From NCBI RefSeq assembly GCF_932526225.1, contig NC_064037.1, positions 14,521,703 through 14,585,702 of the forward strand: a stretch of DNA of 64,000 bases. Reading direction: 5' to 3'. A program made the position numbers and the translations under genes. Below the pieces are notes generated by a model that did not search any database, was not told where the DNA came from, and worked only from the letters and a program-made list of their open reading frames with translations. This DNA is from Nematostella vectensis. Its lineage: Eukaryota; Cnidaria; Anthozoa; Actiniaria; Edwardsiidae. Below, piece by piece: positions 1 through 10,931 of the stretch. How positions within the stretch are numbered: position 1 is the stretch's first letter; every line of letters starts with the position of its first letter.

Positions 1-662
1 ATATCAGCAAATATGAAGTAAAATCGGCCTTCACTTGGTTTGTCTTGGTGCCAAATATAAAGCAAATTCAATATTTGAGTAAAGGCGAGTAAATATGGAC
101 TTTACCATAGTGCAAAACATATTTACTATATCTGCAAATCCGTTTTTTCGTCCAGTGTCACTCTCGGATTCTCCCCTGCTTTTTCCTCAGATATTTCTTT
201 AGCCTTTCTCCGGGTTTCTTTATAAAGAATCCCATCACTTTTCGCCAATTATAGCATTTGTAAGCACAACTGTTTATAACATGCCTCGACCATCTGCTTA
301 CAACGAACGAACATCCTATAATATACCCCTAACACAGGGAGACCAGTCACAACACAGTAGCCCGGACACTACAGATGCAACGAATGGCACCAATCCCTGA
401 GCTTGCTTTTTTGCAAACATTTTCAATATGACTTTCAAAAGATACTTTGTTATCAATTTACACCCCTAAACATTTTTGAGATTCCACGCGGCAAATCTCT
501 ATGTAAATGGTTGCCAAAGGATCAAATTTGTTATTAATGTTGTAGTTTTTTGGATGAGAGAGCCAATCACAAATATTTTTTTTCAAATCGGTATTTAAGT
601 TATTTTCCAAACCCATCGAGTCATACGACGATGTATATTATTTGGAAGATCGTTAATATATA

Positions 663-815
663 CAGTGGAACCTCTATACAACGGACCTGTATTGAGCGGA
701 CACCCTCTATTTAGCGGACAGCATTCAAAGTCCCGATATTTTTTGCCACATAATTTCAGTAAATCATACCTCCATTAAGCGAACACCTCTATAACGCGGA
801 CGCGGACACATTTCA
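663..815. repeat. Pogo/Tigger-like terminal repeat remnant
   Basis: The sequence starts CAGTGGAACCTCTATA and holds several degenerate CTCTAT(A/T)..GCGGAC units, the pattern typical of pogo/Tigger-type DNA transposon ends. No matching opposite end or transposase is visible. The same remnant sits at about 34488 in duplication copy 2, so it predates the duplication. Confidence 0.4.
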
Positions 816-1461
816 CGGTCCTACATATCAATCAATCTTGCTTTGAAAACTCTCGTTTACATAATATTACATTGCATACCATATTTGGTAGTGCGCATCA
901 ATCATTGTTTACGTCGAGAATTTTCACATAAACTTGCAGGGATTCATGTTTACTGCGATTTTGTGGGCCGCCATTTTGAAACAGGCCCAGGCCCTAGCGT
1001 TTTTAGAACTTCACAGATATCCCGCGCGCTCACCCCAGGCTCTAAGACCATTTAAAAAAGCGACTTCACAGTGATTGACATGCTTTCAAATCAATAGGAA
1101 TTTGAAACTTACTAACGCATGGTTGCATTTTAAGGCATATTCATTAGTGAACACGGGAACGAAATGCACGGCTATCGTAGAGACACTGCAAGGTCGCGCA
1201 AAGGCTATAGGGAAAAATAATTTTGAGCAAAGGATCTTGGGAACGCTTTTTCAAGCTGCCTCTGTGACGCTTTTAGCATAGATAACAATTCTAATATCAC
1301 GAAATATTTGGAATAAAGTTGCCATTTTTACATGAAATTCGTTAGACTGTTTTCAAAATCTCTGCGAAAATAACCTGTTCTAAGTGGTTTTCTTAATTCA
1401 TGCGCGTGTTGTGTCATCAATTGTAATTAACGCTAATGCGCTGTCAAAACGCCCCGAGGAG

Positions 1462-1467
1462 TATATA
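1462..1467 (+). promoter_or_regulatory. TATA-like box of acidic-repeat gene copy 1
   Basis: TATATA lies about 30 bp before the ATG at 1498 and is kept in copy 2 as TATATAA at 35277-35283. If it is the core promoter the 5' leader would be only a few bases long. Alternatively CTTTAG at 1485-1490 is a splice acceptor after an unseen leader exon. Confidence 0.4.
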
Positions 1468-1497
1468 CTTCCTTGACGTGACAACTTTAGTTAAGAA

Positions 1498-3714
1498 ATG
1501 TCACATCACGGTAAGTAGTACAAACGTTTGTATCCAGGGTATCGAGAAGAAGCTCGAAATTATTCAAAAGTACTCTGTCAATCAACTATATATACGATGT
1601 TGAAGAAATTACACGCGCGAGCACATGTTCACGTAATGTTTTTTTTTTTTTACCAGAAAAAAAGATGGAGCACCATAAAATTGTATAACGAAAATTTGCG
1701 GGCGAGAGAAAAAACTCTTGAACTCAGTGACTTCGTTTAGCCGGGGCACGTCTCGGCCTAAGAAAAAATTGTCCATGGCGACATATTTATAGTTTGAATT
1801 TTTGGTCATGTGGAAATTCGCACGCGCGAAAGTGAAAGTAATTACGACTTAAAGGGGGGGTTTATAATAAAAATACAAAAAGTGACTTATTTATTATGTT
1901 ATCTTTTTAGAAGATTTAGCGATTGAAGTTGGAATGGAAACGGTAAGTCTCTTTTGTGGTCTTGTCATTGTTATTCTTATCCGACGATTCAATGGATCCA
2001 TATATTGATGACTCTTAAGATCAAATAAAATCATTAAAAAAATAATATAAATTATTAAAACTGTTTGAAGACATGCAGCTTATACTTATGGCTTCTCGCG
2101 GGTAATTTTTTTTAAACAATTCTTTCAAATTGAAACCCGTTTAGTAGCCCCTTCAAAGCGTGCGATCGATCTGATTTTTGGCGAACATAAGCACAAATGC
2201 TTTTATTTTGCAAATCCTGAAATCAAAATTAGTTTTGAAGGTTTGGTATAAAATCTAAAAAAAAATGTAGTTGCAAACCGCTCCATTTTGCGTATATGAG
2301 GTCAGTGCTACTTGATGTCTTATATGACAAGCGGACAACAGAATCGGAAGAATAAGTTAAAAATCGACACTCGATTTTTTTTGATTCGGTGGTCTGACCC
2401 GCGCCTGATTTGTCAACTTTGACCGAAAGTTTTGTTTCTTTTTACAGACCGAGAAGGGAGTTGTGTGGTAAGTAGAACTGTTAGTGTACATATATTTTTA
2501 GTAACAGCTCTTTACAAGTCGTCTGATTCACCTTAATGGAGCAAAGTATTAGTTTGTCCCTAAACCAAAAATTACTCCTTAGTTTCAAGCCTTTATTGGG
2601 TTTCAGCCCGGGTTCACTTGCAGTGCGCTCTTTGGCGGGTGCACAACAAGGGGGGGAGGGGTGCTGTCCATCATAGTTAACAAAAGCACTTGTCATTCGG
2701 ATCTGTGTTCGGTTTTTAGTTCTCCTTAAAGGAGAAATCTGATTTTGAAATAAGAGATCTAGCTTTTAAAAAGGTCCATATCCATTGAATCAATCCAATG
2801 TTATCAACTAAGTCAAAGCTTTGTGAAATATAAAAAGAAAAGAAAGAAAAGTTGAACTCCTTTATCTAAAGATTCTTAGCAAGTATTTTTAAGTTGTCTT
2901 CAAAGACAATTTTCGGACCTTGATAGGAACGAGCCACCGGGTGACTTGCCACACGAGGAATGTAAATCGGACGAGAACGAGGGAAAAGAGAACGACAAGT
3001 ACGATCTAAACCTGAAGAAAAGCGATGACAAGGCAGATCTGAACCTGAAGAAGGACGATGACAAGGCAGATCTGAACCTGAAGAAGGACGATGACAAGGC
3101 AGATCTGAACCTGAAGAAGGACGATGACAAGGCAGATCTGAACCTGAAGAAGGACGATGACAAGGCAGATCTGAACCTGAAGAAGGACGATGACAAGGCA
3201 GATCTGAACCTGAAGAAGGACGAGGACAAGGCAGATCTGAACCTGAAGAAGGACGATGACAAGGCAAATCTGAACCTGAAGATGTGCGAGGAGGATAAGA
3301 TCGAAGAAGATAGAGTAGATTCTCCTGACACCGAGGAAGAGAAGAAGGACGAAGATAAGGAAGATGCTTCTGATGGCGAAGAGGTGAGTTATTTGACAAT
3401 AGTAGTCCAATAAGCAAACGTGCAGACAGGTGCTAAGCTAGGAGGGGGGAGGGGGAGGCGGGGGATTAAGGAGGAGGGGTATTCCCTATGACGAGGACAC
3501 TTATTAATTTCTGCAGACCCATATTATTTATTATTATCATTCCCCTTAAGGTCAATACTATTAATGCAGTTTGTTGTTATGATGTTGTTGTTGAAGATGA
3601 TGATGATGATGGTGGTGGTGGTGGTGGTGGTGGTGGTGGTGGTGGTGGTGGTGGTGGTGGTGGTGGTGGTGGTGGTGGTGGTGGTGGTGGTGGTGATGGT
3701 GATGAAGATAAGGA

Positions 3715-3748
<34 letters not shown>

Positions 3749-3822
3749 GGTGGTGGTGGTGGTGGTGGTGGTGGTGGTGGTGGTGGTGGTGGTGATGAAG
3801 ATAAGGATGATGATGATAAGGA

Positions 3823-3853
<31 letters not shown>

Positions 3854-6800
3854 AGTGGTGATGAAGATAAGGATGATGATGATAAGGATGATGATGATAA
3901 GGATGATGATGATGATGGTGGTGGTGGTGGTGGTGATAAAGATAAGGATGATGATGATAAGGATGATGATGATAAGGATGATGATGATGGTGGTGGTGGT
4001 GGTGGTGGTGGTGGTGGTGGTGGTGGTGGTGGTGGTGGTGGTGGTGGTGGTGGTGGTGATGAAGATAAGGATGATGATGATAAGGATGATGGTGATGATG
4101 ATCGCTCTTCTGTTTTTGTTATCATCTGATAATGTCTTTGCTATTATTATTGTTAAGTCGTCGTTTATGCTGCTGTTTGACAAGCTGCGTCTTGTTTGTT
4201 TTAAAACAAAAATGTATTATAGCCGGTTTTGTTATCCTATTGGTGATGTTGCCGTTATTGTTTTGTCTGTTGTTGCTTTTTATCGTTTCGAGTTATAGTA
4301 TTGTTGTTGTTGCTGGTTACCGTATTCATATGGTTCCTGTTGTGTATCGTCGTCTTATTAATGTTGTTAATCTTATTCATATTGTTTTGTGTTGTTGTTG
4401 TGTATTATTGTCATATTAACGTTGTAAATCTTATTCATATTGTTGTGTGTTGTTGTTGTTGTGTATCGTTGCCATGTTAAGGTTGTTTATCGTATTCACA
4501 TTGTTGTGTATAGTTGTTGTTGTTTATTGTTGTCATGTTAATGTGTTGATCGTATTCATATTGTGGTGAGTCCTTGTTGTTGTTGCCGGAATTTTTATTT
4601 TTTTTTTACTCTTTTCCTCTGGGTGACAGATGGACATCAAGGAAGAGTTGGCTAGGTACGTACATTTAAATTTCGGGAACACGTTAAATTCACTGTATTG
4701 ATACCTAGTCAAACTCGAGTTTATTCTTTCTCTTATTATTCTAGTATTCTACAAAATCTACGTAGGCTGAAATATACACTAAACGGATCCCCTTTCATTT
4801 TATCTAACGAGAAGTATAATGTATACAAATTTCAAGTAAATAAACAATCAAATTCACTGTTAAAATACTATACAAAGAAATTAATCTTAATAGAGAGAAT
4901 ATGTATTTGCTCATAATAAAGACTTGTTCTTCCTTACAAATAGGCTACAGGAGAAATTCCAGCAAGTCTGCAAGGAGAACGTGAGTAAAAGATTGACATG
5001 ACTCTCTACATCGTTATTTTTAGGTTCTTTTGAACAAGATTAATCATTTTGGTGATAGAAAATTAAATTAAATGAAATAGGAAAATTTTGAGGAAATATA
5101 ATTATTACTAACATATGATTTTTTTCCAGGAACTTCTGAACGACACCAGAAAAGCGTAAGTGTTAGTTATTTCCCCTCTGACTTACACGATTACTTCGCT
5201 TCGGCTCTCAAGCCAGGGGACTGGGGCTTAATCCATGGTTACGTCAGCTGCTTGATATCTACACGGGAGTGTGTAAATCGGTCCTCACATACTTGTGTTG
5301 GGAGACACGCGACACGTATACACTATCTTGCATTCATGATTGTAAACTGCATGGGACGGAAAATATCTACACACTGACAAGTCACAAGGACACAAGACAG
5401 CCCCCGGCGGCAGGGGGAGGGGGGAGGGGGGACTTTCCCGAAAAGAAGACGGGGGTGATCGTCCCATCTTTTAGGGTATAAAATTTCCAACTGCTATTGA
5501 TTGTTTCTGGCGATGATAAACTGCTTTTTGCAAATACCGATGAACACTATATTTACTATTGCTTCTCAAGTCAACATGTGGTTTCTCGTGCTGTTTTAGA
5601 TCTGTGAACGCGTACGCGGACCTTCTTCAGGCTACACGTGCTTCCGAAATGAGCAAGGTGAGCCCGCGAGTTTTACCACCTTGACCAGCGTAATTAATTT
5701 AATAATCAAATAAGCGCCTCCCCCGAATAAGCGCCCCGTCTGAAAGTCGAAAAATTGAATATTCGAGTAGATACGGTGCGTCTCCAAAGATATACTTTCG
5801 ATCAGATCAATCAACGGCATTGATAAAAAAAGCTGCGCCGGTTGTTTTTAGAATATACTTTATTTTGACAATAATTCATCCATGTCTCTATCTACACTCT
5901 TCAAAATGTTAAAACTTGCAGATAGCAGGTGGGGGTGCGCGATCTAAATGAATAATAATAGACGATCCTTTGATAAGAGACCCTCTTTCTGCCGGCCAAA
6001 GGGGGTCTGCGAGCGCAACCTGCGCATCCCAATGTGTACGCAATTATTTTTTTAAAGGAATATGTTCCCGGCTTTTTTTTTTTTTTCGTGTCACACTTCT
6101 CCACATTTTGACTCACAACCAAATTATGGATAGTGAAATTTGATGACTTTTTTGATATTTTCTTGAAATGTTTATGTTTGCTTTACTACAGGCACGTGAC
6201 CGACAAGTCCTGCAAGACAAACTCAAGTAAGTGCGCTTATCGCCATGGTAACCATTGCAAATATAAATAGGTGGAGAACCTGCTATTTATACTTTGAAAG
6301 GTTGATATGAAACGGCGTCTAATTGTCTGCTTGTATCTCGTTTTCAGGGAAGTCGAGTCTAAGCTGGTGAGTAATCTGCTGAGATGATGTAAACTCCAAC
6401 ATTACAGGACATTACAGTGCCAAATGACATTGTTGGGACATGGACAAATGAGGGGAACATTTGAGGCCTCAATTAGGGGCACATGTTTTTTTTCTAATAA
6501 TCCATGCAATAACTAGGTAAATTTCCACTGTTCTGAAGCATTTTTTACTGAACATAAAGGGAGAAAATAAAGCTTAGATCCATTAAGGTGGTGGGAGGAT
6601 TGTGGCGGTTTTTCCTTAATGCTAGTTTTTATTACAAAACGAGACTTCAGATAGAACAGCAAATTCAGGCCCTTATTTTGGTTTATGTGTGGGGTTGAGT
6701 TTAATAAGGCATCCAATTTGAATTGCAAATTGATTGAGTCCTGGGGGGAGGGGGCAAGTGGGATCAACCCACCCGATTCATTTCTATCGCCAATGTGTAA

Positions 6801-7645
6801 ATCTCACTTCTAAAGCTGACAATCTTGTATTTGTCTTGCCAATCTCTAGGCTGAATGCACAAGCCAGGTTGCCGAGTAAGTATCATAAAATTCTATATGT
6901 AATTGTAGATAATGTTATAATTGTTTTTAGCATTCCGTTGACACAATCGGTATGCTTCCTCTTTTACTGTCTGATTTTAGTCTGACCGCTGCTAACGACA
7001 AGCTTACGAGAGACAACGTAAGTAGCCTAAAAATGAAAATAAAACTAAACACTATTTTGGTGTATCAATTTAAATAGTCAGAAATGCCAAACGGATGTAG
7101 GATGGCTAGAACATGAAGGAAAGTGTGTAAATTCCTAACATGCCGATTTGGGAGCCATTTGCCAAAAAAAAATTATGTGAGGTTAAATTAGTGACACTCT
7201 AAATGTAAAGGCTGTGTGATTGATCGATTACCCATGATGCTAAAAAATCATCAGAACAAGAAAAACATCAGAAGCATCGCACTAATGCATAACTCCATTT
7301 GATTTTCCCTTTTAGACTAAGCTTGTGCAGGCCAACCTTGCCAAAGACGAGTAAGCACCCATTTAACTTAGTTTTGTTACTTAGAAATAAACATTTACCC
7401 TTTTTAAGTTTCTGATTTGTGTCTTTCATTAAACAGGGTTATTGAAAGCTTGCATGCTCAGCTCTTGGAAGCCGTAAGTATTTATTTCCCAGGCTCTTAG
7501 AGGCACTACATCATCTCAATTGCGCATCTGTTTTTTAAGTCACCCAATCTTTATGGCTGGAACACTGTTCTGTGTGTTTCAGACACGCAAGAAGCCCTCC
7601 CGATGGCAGAGATTTAAGCGCCGAGTAAGGGCGTTGTTCGGCTGA
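1498..7645 (+). CDS. Acidic 11-residue-repeat / coiled-coil protein, copy 1 (15 exons)
   Basis: The spliced model is read from GT-AG junctions that also occur in copy 2. Exons: 1498-1510, 1911-1942, 2448-2467, 2927-3383, 4630-4655, 4944-4980, 5130-5155, 5600-5657, 6192-6226, 6348-6366, 6850-6875, 6981-7017, 7316-7350, 7437-7473 and 7583-7645. All phases join, giving 306 residues and a TGA stop. The protein starts MSHHEDLAIEVG and has no signal peptide. About residues 45-135 are 11-residue repeats of the type DDDKADLNLKK, followed by an acidic stretch. A charged region with Leu/Ala spacing typical of coiled coils is built from paired mini-exons, and a basic Arg/Lys-rich tail ends in LFG. Family and function are not recognised. 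A role as a soluble structural or scaffold-like protein is only inference. Confidence 0.85.
3003..3281 (+). repeat. 33-bp coding minisatellite, copy 1
   Basis: About eight full 33-bp units encode (D/S)DDKADLNLKK, with a partial unit at each end. They sit wholly inside exon 4, so the array changes length without breaking the frame. Unit variants are S for D in the first, DED in the penultimate and N for D in the last. Confidence 0.95.
3593..4101. repeat. GGT/GAT trinucleotide microsatellite, copy 1
   Basis: Long runs of GGT alternate with GAT and GATAAG blocks over about 500 bp in intron 4. Long reading frames in several frames (poly-Gly/Asp, poly-Val/Met, poly-Thr/Ile, poly-Pro/Ser) are by-products of the repeat. 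The matching array in copy 2 is less than half as long. A TGTTGT-rich stretch follows to about 4600. Confidence 0.97.
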
Positions 7646-8329
7646 GCCTACCAGAGTCGACAAGCGCCACATCTTTTCGTATCTTTTTTTTTTTTTTGAG
7701 GTTGCGCAATGCGTGCAAGTATAATATGAATTTTTAGACTTTAAAAACAAATGGACTACAATGATTGATAGAATTTCTCTCTTTCCCATTTGTACCTTCT
7801 TTTTATATAGCAGATTGATAAAAAAAAAATCAGCCGACGACATTTGCGGGAGAGCACACGTAACTATCTTCTTTTTTATAGTTTTATGAATACTTCTTGG
7901 CCGGGGAAATACCGGCTTAAGCATGGTGGCACATTCAAGTAAAATCCATGCGCGATTGATTCTGTCCTGAAACTTATGATTATATGGTCACATTGAGCGC
8001 CCTATAGGGTGAAAGTTTGGTGCCTTTTCTACCGTCAAAATCCAAACGATTCTGTTTCTAGTTTCCCCGCAAATGGCAATGTGCTTCATTCAGTATTTTT
8101 TCATTCACATTTTTTTAATGGCTGATTTGGCTTTAATTACACAAACAGTTATTTTTGTATCTCATTGCGCAACCCCATGAAACACTATGTATGAAATTTC
8201 TTGTTCTCAAAACCATGTATGAAATATCTTGTTCTCAACACTATGTATGAAATTTCTTGTTCTCAAATCTCCCGGCGCTTGCCTCTCGCCAGAAAACAGA
8301 GTGTAGAGTTTGATTATTGTTATTTTGTA

Positions 8330-8335
8330 AATAAA
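8330..8335 (+). terminator. Polyadenylation signal, acidic-repeat gene copy 1
   Basis: AATAAA stands about 690 bp after the stop, in a stretch kept in copy 2 (43070-43075). The duplicated block ends within 50 bp after it. Intermediate UTR sequence has no other canonical signal that I noticed. Confidence 0.55.
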
Positions 8336-8755
8336 TGGCGATAACAAACTGGTTTTATGGTTATATTCTAGGCTGTTGTACTCTTTATTTTAGCTTTTAA
8401 ACATTGTTTGTATAGGTAATCATACAATTTCGAGATCGATTGGGAAATAATTTGCACGACTGAGTTTTTCAAAAGTTCAAATTGCACGATCCGTCTTGGG
8501 CGACGTCTGGCTCTTTGAGTTTTTTTTCTTCAAATTGTTTGTAAGTCAATCAATTTCCAGTAAAACTGCACTGAATTACCTTTTTCTGCACTTATTACCT
8601 TTTTCTTGCACTCAATTACCTGGACATTGAACTGCTCTTAGCCAATTCGAATCGATCAGAATCGAGAAACTTGGAAATGGTAAAATCTTATTTAGAATAA
8701 GAACTACTGTAGAACCCCGCTAGATCGAATTCAAGAGTGAGACAAATTAAGTAAG

Positions 8756-9123
8756 TCCCGATTCATACGTCGCGCCGAATCTTATTGTCGACTTGTATGA
8801 CCACAAATACAATGGGTACAACGTTGATTCAGACGTCGCGCTAAATAAGTCGCGTTAAATAGTTTGCGAGTTGTAAAGTGACCTCATGCGGAGTTTCTTC
8901 CACAAAATGAAAAAAATATTGTATTTGATTTGGCACATCAGAAGCTCGACTTTTCAATCGGTGTCGTGCTTTTGCCGGCAGTACGACTGGTGCAGCCACG
9001 CTTAGTGCCGTGTCGAACTTCATTCTGCCGTGCCGAACTTTATTGATTAAGACGTCGAACTGTTGATGTGCCGAATCCAAACAATTAGATTCGGCAGAGC
9101 AGGAACGGGACGTATTAATCGGG
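8756..9123. mobile_element. Short inverted-repeat element (MITE-like)
   Basis: The ends are CCCGATTCATACGTC on the left and, reading inward on the other strand, GCCCGATTAATACGTC on the right. Both are followed by GCCGAATC-type sequence, giving arms of roughly 40 bp. The interior repeats GTCGCG and GCCGAA motifs. No coding capacity is seen. The 8383-8755 stretch before it shows no gene; it has a partial pogo-like end (CTGTAGAACCCCGCT) near 8707. Confidence 0.4.
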
Positions 9124-9802
9124 CCTAGGAGTTATCAAAGTCGCTTAAGAAATAAAATATCAGCTGTTCTTCTTTTCCTATAAATCATGGAAAAAGTATA
9201 TTTTGTCATATATGCTTGATGAAACTCAATAGAGAATAAATAGCCAAAATAGAAACGAAGTCGTGATAAACATTTCTTGCTTTGTTTGAGGAGTCACGAA
9301 AAGAAAGTTAAAGTTAACGGCGAAAAAAACAATATCACAAGGAGTAGTAGGGTTTTGGCGCAGCTGGCGCAACTTTTTCATCACCCCAAATTTCATTCCA
9401 AAAATGGCGCAAAAGTCTCCGCACACCTCCGCCAAGCCTCGCGACCTGCGCATGCGCGAGTTTGCCAAAGATCTCTTGCACGACCACGCCCACCTGTCAA
9501 TCACTTTGTCACGCGATAGCCACGCCCACCTGTCAATCACTTTGTAAAAAAACCTGTCAATCACTTTGTCACGTGATAGCCACGCCCACCTGTCAATCAC
9601 TTTGTAAAAAACCTGTCAATCACTTTGTCACGTGATAGCCACGCCCACCTGTCAATCATTTTGTAAAAAAACCTGTCAATCACTTTGTCACGTGATAGCC
9701 ACGCCCACCTGTCAATCATTTTGTCAAAAACCTGTCGATCACTTTGTCACGTGATAGCCAAGCCCACCTGTCAATCACTTTGTCACGTGTCGCATCTAGG
9801 GG

Positions 9803-9829
9803 GAGCTCGAGGGGGCTAGCCTCTCAGCT
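9803..9829 (+). repeat. Small palindromic repeat, occurrence 1 (left TIR)
   Basis: GAGCTCGAGGGGGCTAGCC followed by TCTCAGC. It is one of seven related copies in the element whose core approximates the palindrome GAGGGGCTAGCCCCTC. Confidence 0.6.
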
Positions 9830-9848
9830 TCGCATCTAGAAGGCCTTT

Positions 9849-9869
9849 GAAAAGTGGTTTAAAGACATG
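9849..9869 (+). promoter_or_regulatory. Class A promoter-like box, TFIIB-like gene
   Basis: AAAGTGGTTTAAAGACATG ends 15 bases before the ATG at 9884. The same box and the following 20 or so bases occur before the ankyrin, Cys/His-repeat and polymerase genes. Here the ATG inside the box is out of frame with the gene, which favours the second, conserved ATGGA as the true start. Confidence 0.6.
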
Positions 9870-9883
9870 AACAGTTTAATAAA

Positions 9884-10810
9884 ATGGAGGAACGAACAGT
9901 TGAACGTACGGCTGAAGATCGGTCACCACCACCATATAATATCCCCGGCGGACCGGTGCCTGAGATTAACGTCCCCACCCTCATGCCGGAGTTTGCACTG
10001 TTTGACCGGGCCCTCACCGAATACGAGACTAGTAGAGCCTCCTTGGGAGACGAGGATAGTAGTAACACCCTTTGCAATCATGACGACCTAGTCACAGAAG
10101 ACGGGGTCACTAGTTGCTTAGAGTGCGGGGAACAGATGCAGCGCGCGGTCGCGCACGAAAGGGAATGGGGTTTTTACGGACATTCCGACGGCAAACGGTC
10201 TTCGAACCCAAGTCGGGTCCAGGTACGTAGGTCTGAGGACAGAAATATTGACAAGGATGTGGAAAACATGGGTTTTAGCGGGGTAATTGTAGCCAAAGCT
10301 AACGAGATATACACTCAGGTGACGAAAGGCCAGATTTTTCGCGGCGACCCACGGAAGGCGATCGTCTTTGCGTGTATTTACTACGCCTACAAGATGTCTG
10401 GTAAGTGTCAGACACCGAAAACCTTGATGGAAACTTTTGGATTGAGCAAGAAGAGTTGCCTTAAGGGTCTGAAAATCTTCAGTATTAACATGCCTAAAGA
10501 TTACTTACTACACGGAACGTCTCCCACCGTCGTGGACCACATTCGCGATGTGATGGATAGATTCTCGGCGTCCCCCGCACAGAAGGGAGAGGTGGTCCAG
10601 CTCTACTACAGATCTAAGAACCGCTCGTCTGAGTTGAATCGCGCTCGCCCACAATCCTTTGCGGTCGCTTTAACCTATTACTGGATACGGCAAAAGAAGA
10701 TCGATATTACGCTTAAAAAATTCTCCGAAAGAACGGGCGTCTCCGAGTTGACCATCAGTAGGAAAGCGAGAGAAGTGGCCACAGTCCTGGGTACGCCTGG
10801 TGTGGTATGA
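9884..10810 (+). CDS. TFIIB-like transcription initiation factor
   Basis: The 308-residue protein has a zinc ribbon near the N-terminus (C64, H66, C78, C81, in the form CNH...C-x2-CG) and two cyclin-like folds, about residues 128-208 and 216-304. The second ends in a helix-turn-helix-like segment (SERTGVSELTISRKAREVA). This is the domain order of TFIIB/TFB, with a shorter ribbon loop than in cellular TFIIB, as in TFIIB-like proteins of large DNA viruses. It probably helps recruit RNA polymerase to element promoters. Residues 22-35 (GGPVPEINVPTLMP) match a stretch near the polymerase N-terminus. The gene starts inside the left TIR and is followed by a perfect hairpin. The upstream ATG at 9867 is out of frame. 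The class is well supported; the target promoters are inference. Confidence 0.85.
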   Translation: MEERTVERTAEDRSPPPYNIPGGPVPEINVPTLMPEFALFDRALTEYETSRASLGDEDSSNTLCNHDDLVTEDGVTSCLECGEQMQRAVAHEREWGFYGHSDGKRSSNPSRVQVRRSEDRNIDKDVENMGFSGVIVAKANEIYTQVTKGQIFRGDPRKAIVFACIYYAYKMSGKCQTPKTLMETFGLSKKSCLKGLKIFSINMPKDYLLHGTSPTVVDHIRDVMDRFSASPAQKGEVVQLYYRSKNRSSELNRARPQSFAVALTYYWIRQKKIDITLKKFSERTGVSELTISRKAREVATVLGTPGVV

Positions 10811-10815
10811 TGTTT

Positions 10816-10837
10816 CCTGATTTCCAGAGAAATCAGG
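10816..10837 (+). terminator. Hairpin after TFIIB-like gene
   Basis: CCTGATTTC-CAGA-GAAATCAGG is a perfect 9-bp stem with a 4-base loop, 6 bases after the stop. It is a plausible 3'-end signal by analogy with hairpin-directed mRNA ends in some giant viruses. Confidence 0.5.
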
Positions 10838-10895
10838 ATTTCCAGAAAACTGTCAGTTCGGAGTAGATGTGAATTAACACGTCTAAAAAAATTCG

Positions 10896-10931
10896 AAAAA
10901 AGTGGTTTAAAGACGTGGATGTAATAACAAA
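10896..10931 (+). promoter_or_regulatory. Class A promoter-like box, ankyrin gene
   Basis: AAAAGTGGTTTAAAGACGTG is followed by GATGTAATAACAAA and the ATG. Relative to the polymerase copy, the first ATG has become GTG, so the second ATGGA is the only usable start. This supports the downstream start in all four genes that carry the box. Confidence 0.6.

Larger units (their letters stand above)
158..8382. repeat. Segmental duplication, copy 1
   Basis: This block matches 33974-43126 nearly base for base, starting at TCACTCTCGGATTC and ending just after GGCTGTTGTACTC. The match covers promoter, all exons, introns and 3' flank of one gene. The sequences outside the two borders are unrelated to each other. 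The copies lie in direct orientation about 33.8 kb apart. Differences include repeat-array lengths, one 868-bp insertion and scattered substitutions. An assembly artefact that places two haplotypes in series is an alternative explanation. Confidence 0.93.
9343..9891. repeat. Polinton left terminal inverted repeat
   Basis: It matches the reverse complement of 24953-25442. Parts in order: about 145 bp of unique GC-rich end; an array of CACCTGTCAATCACTTTGT units alternating with GTCACGTGATAGCC spacers (9488-9790); a palindromic motif; the AGTGGTTTAAAGACATG box; and the first codons of the TFIIB-like gene. The array differs in unit order and in spacer base (GCCACGCCC against GCCAAGCCC) from the right end. 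Confidence 0.9.

Noticed and set aside
843-1281. Short frames upstream of the acidic-repeat gene
   Set aside because: They do not join in phase to the supported exons and contain no recognised motif; the second copy has changes that break the similarity at protein level.
2866-3417. Minus-strand frames with PSSGSDLPCHR and FFRFRSALSS repeats
   Set aside because: These are antisense readings of the 33-bp coding repeat. The plus strand is supported by 15 matching splice junctions in two gene copies.
3488-4298. Long frames encoding poly-Gly/Asp, poly-Val/Met, poly-Thr/Ile and poly-Pro/Ser
   Set aside because: They are frames through the GGT/GAT microsatellite in an intron; the surrounding exons splice around them. 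The same holds for 38567-39083.
9488-9790. CRISPR-like direct repeats in the Polinton ends
   Set aside because: The units are directly adjacent, variable in length, lie in terminal inverted repeats of a eukaryotic element, and have no unique spacers or cas genes.
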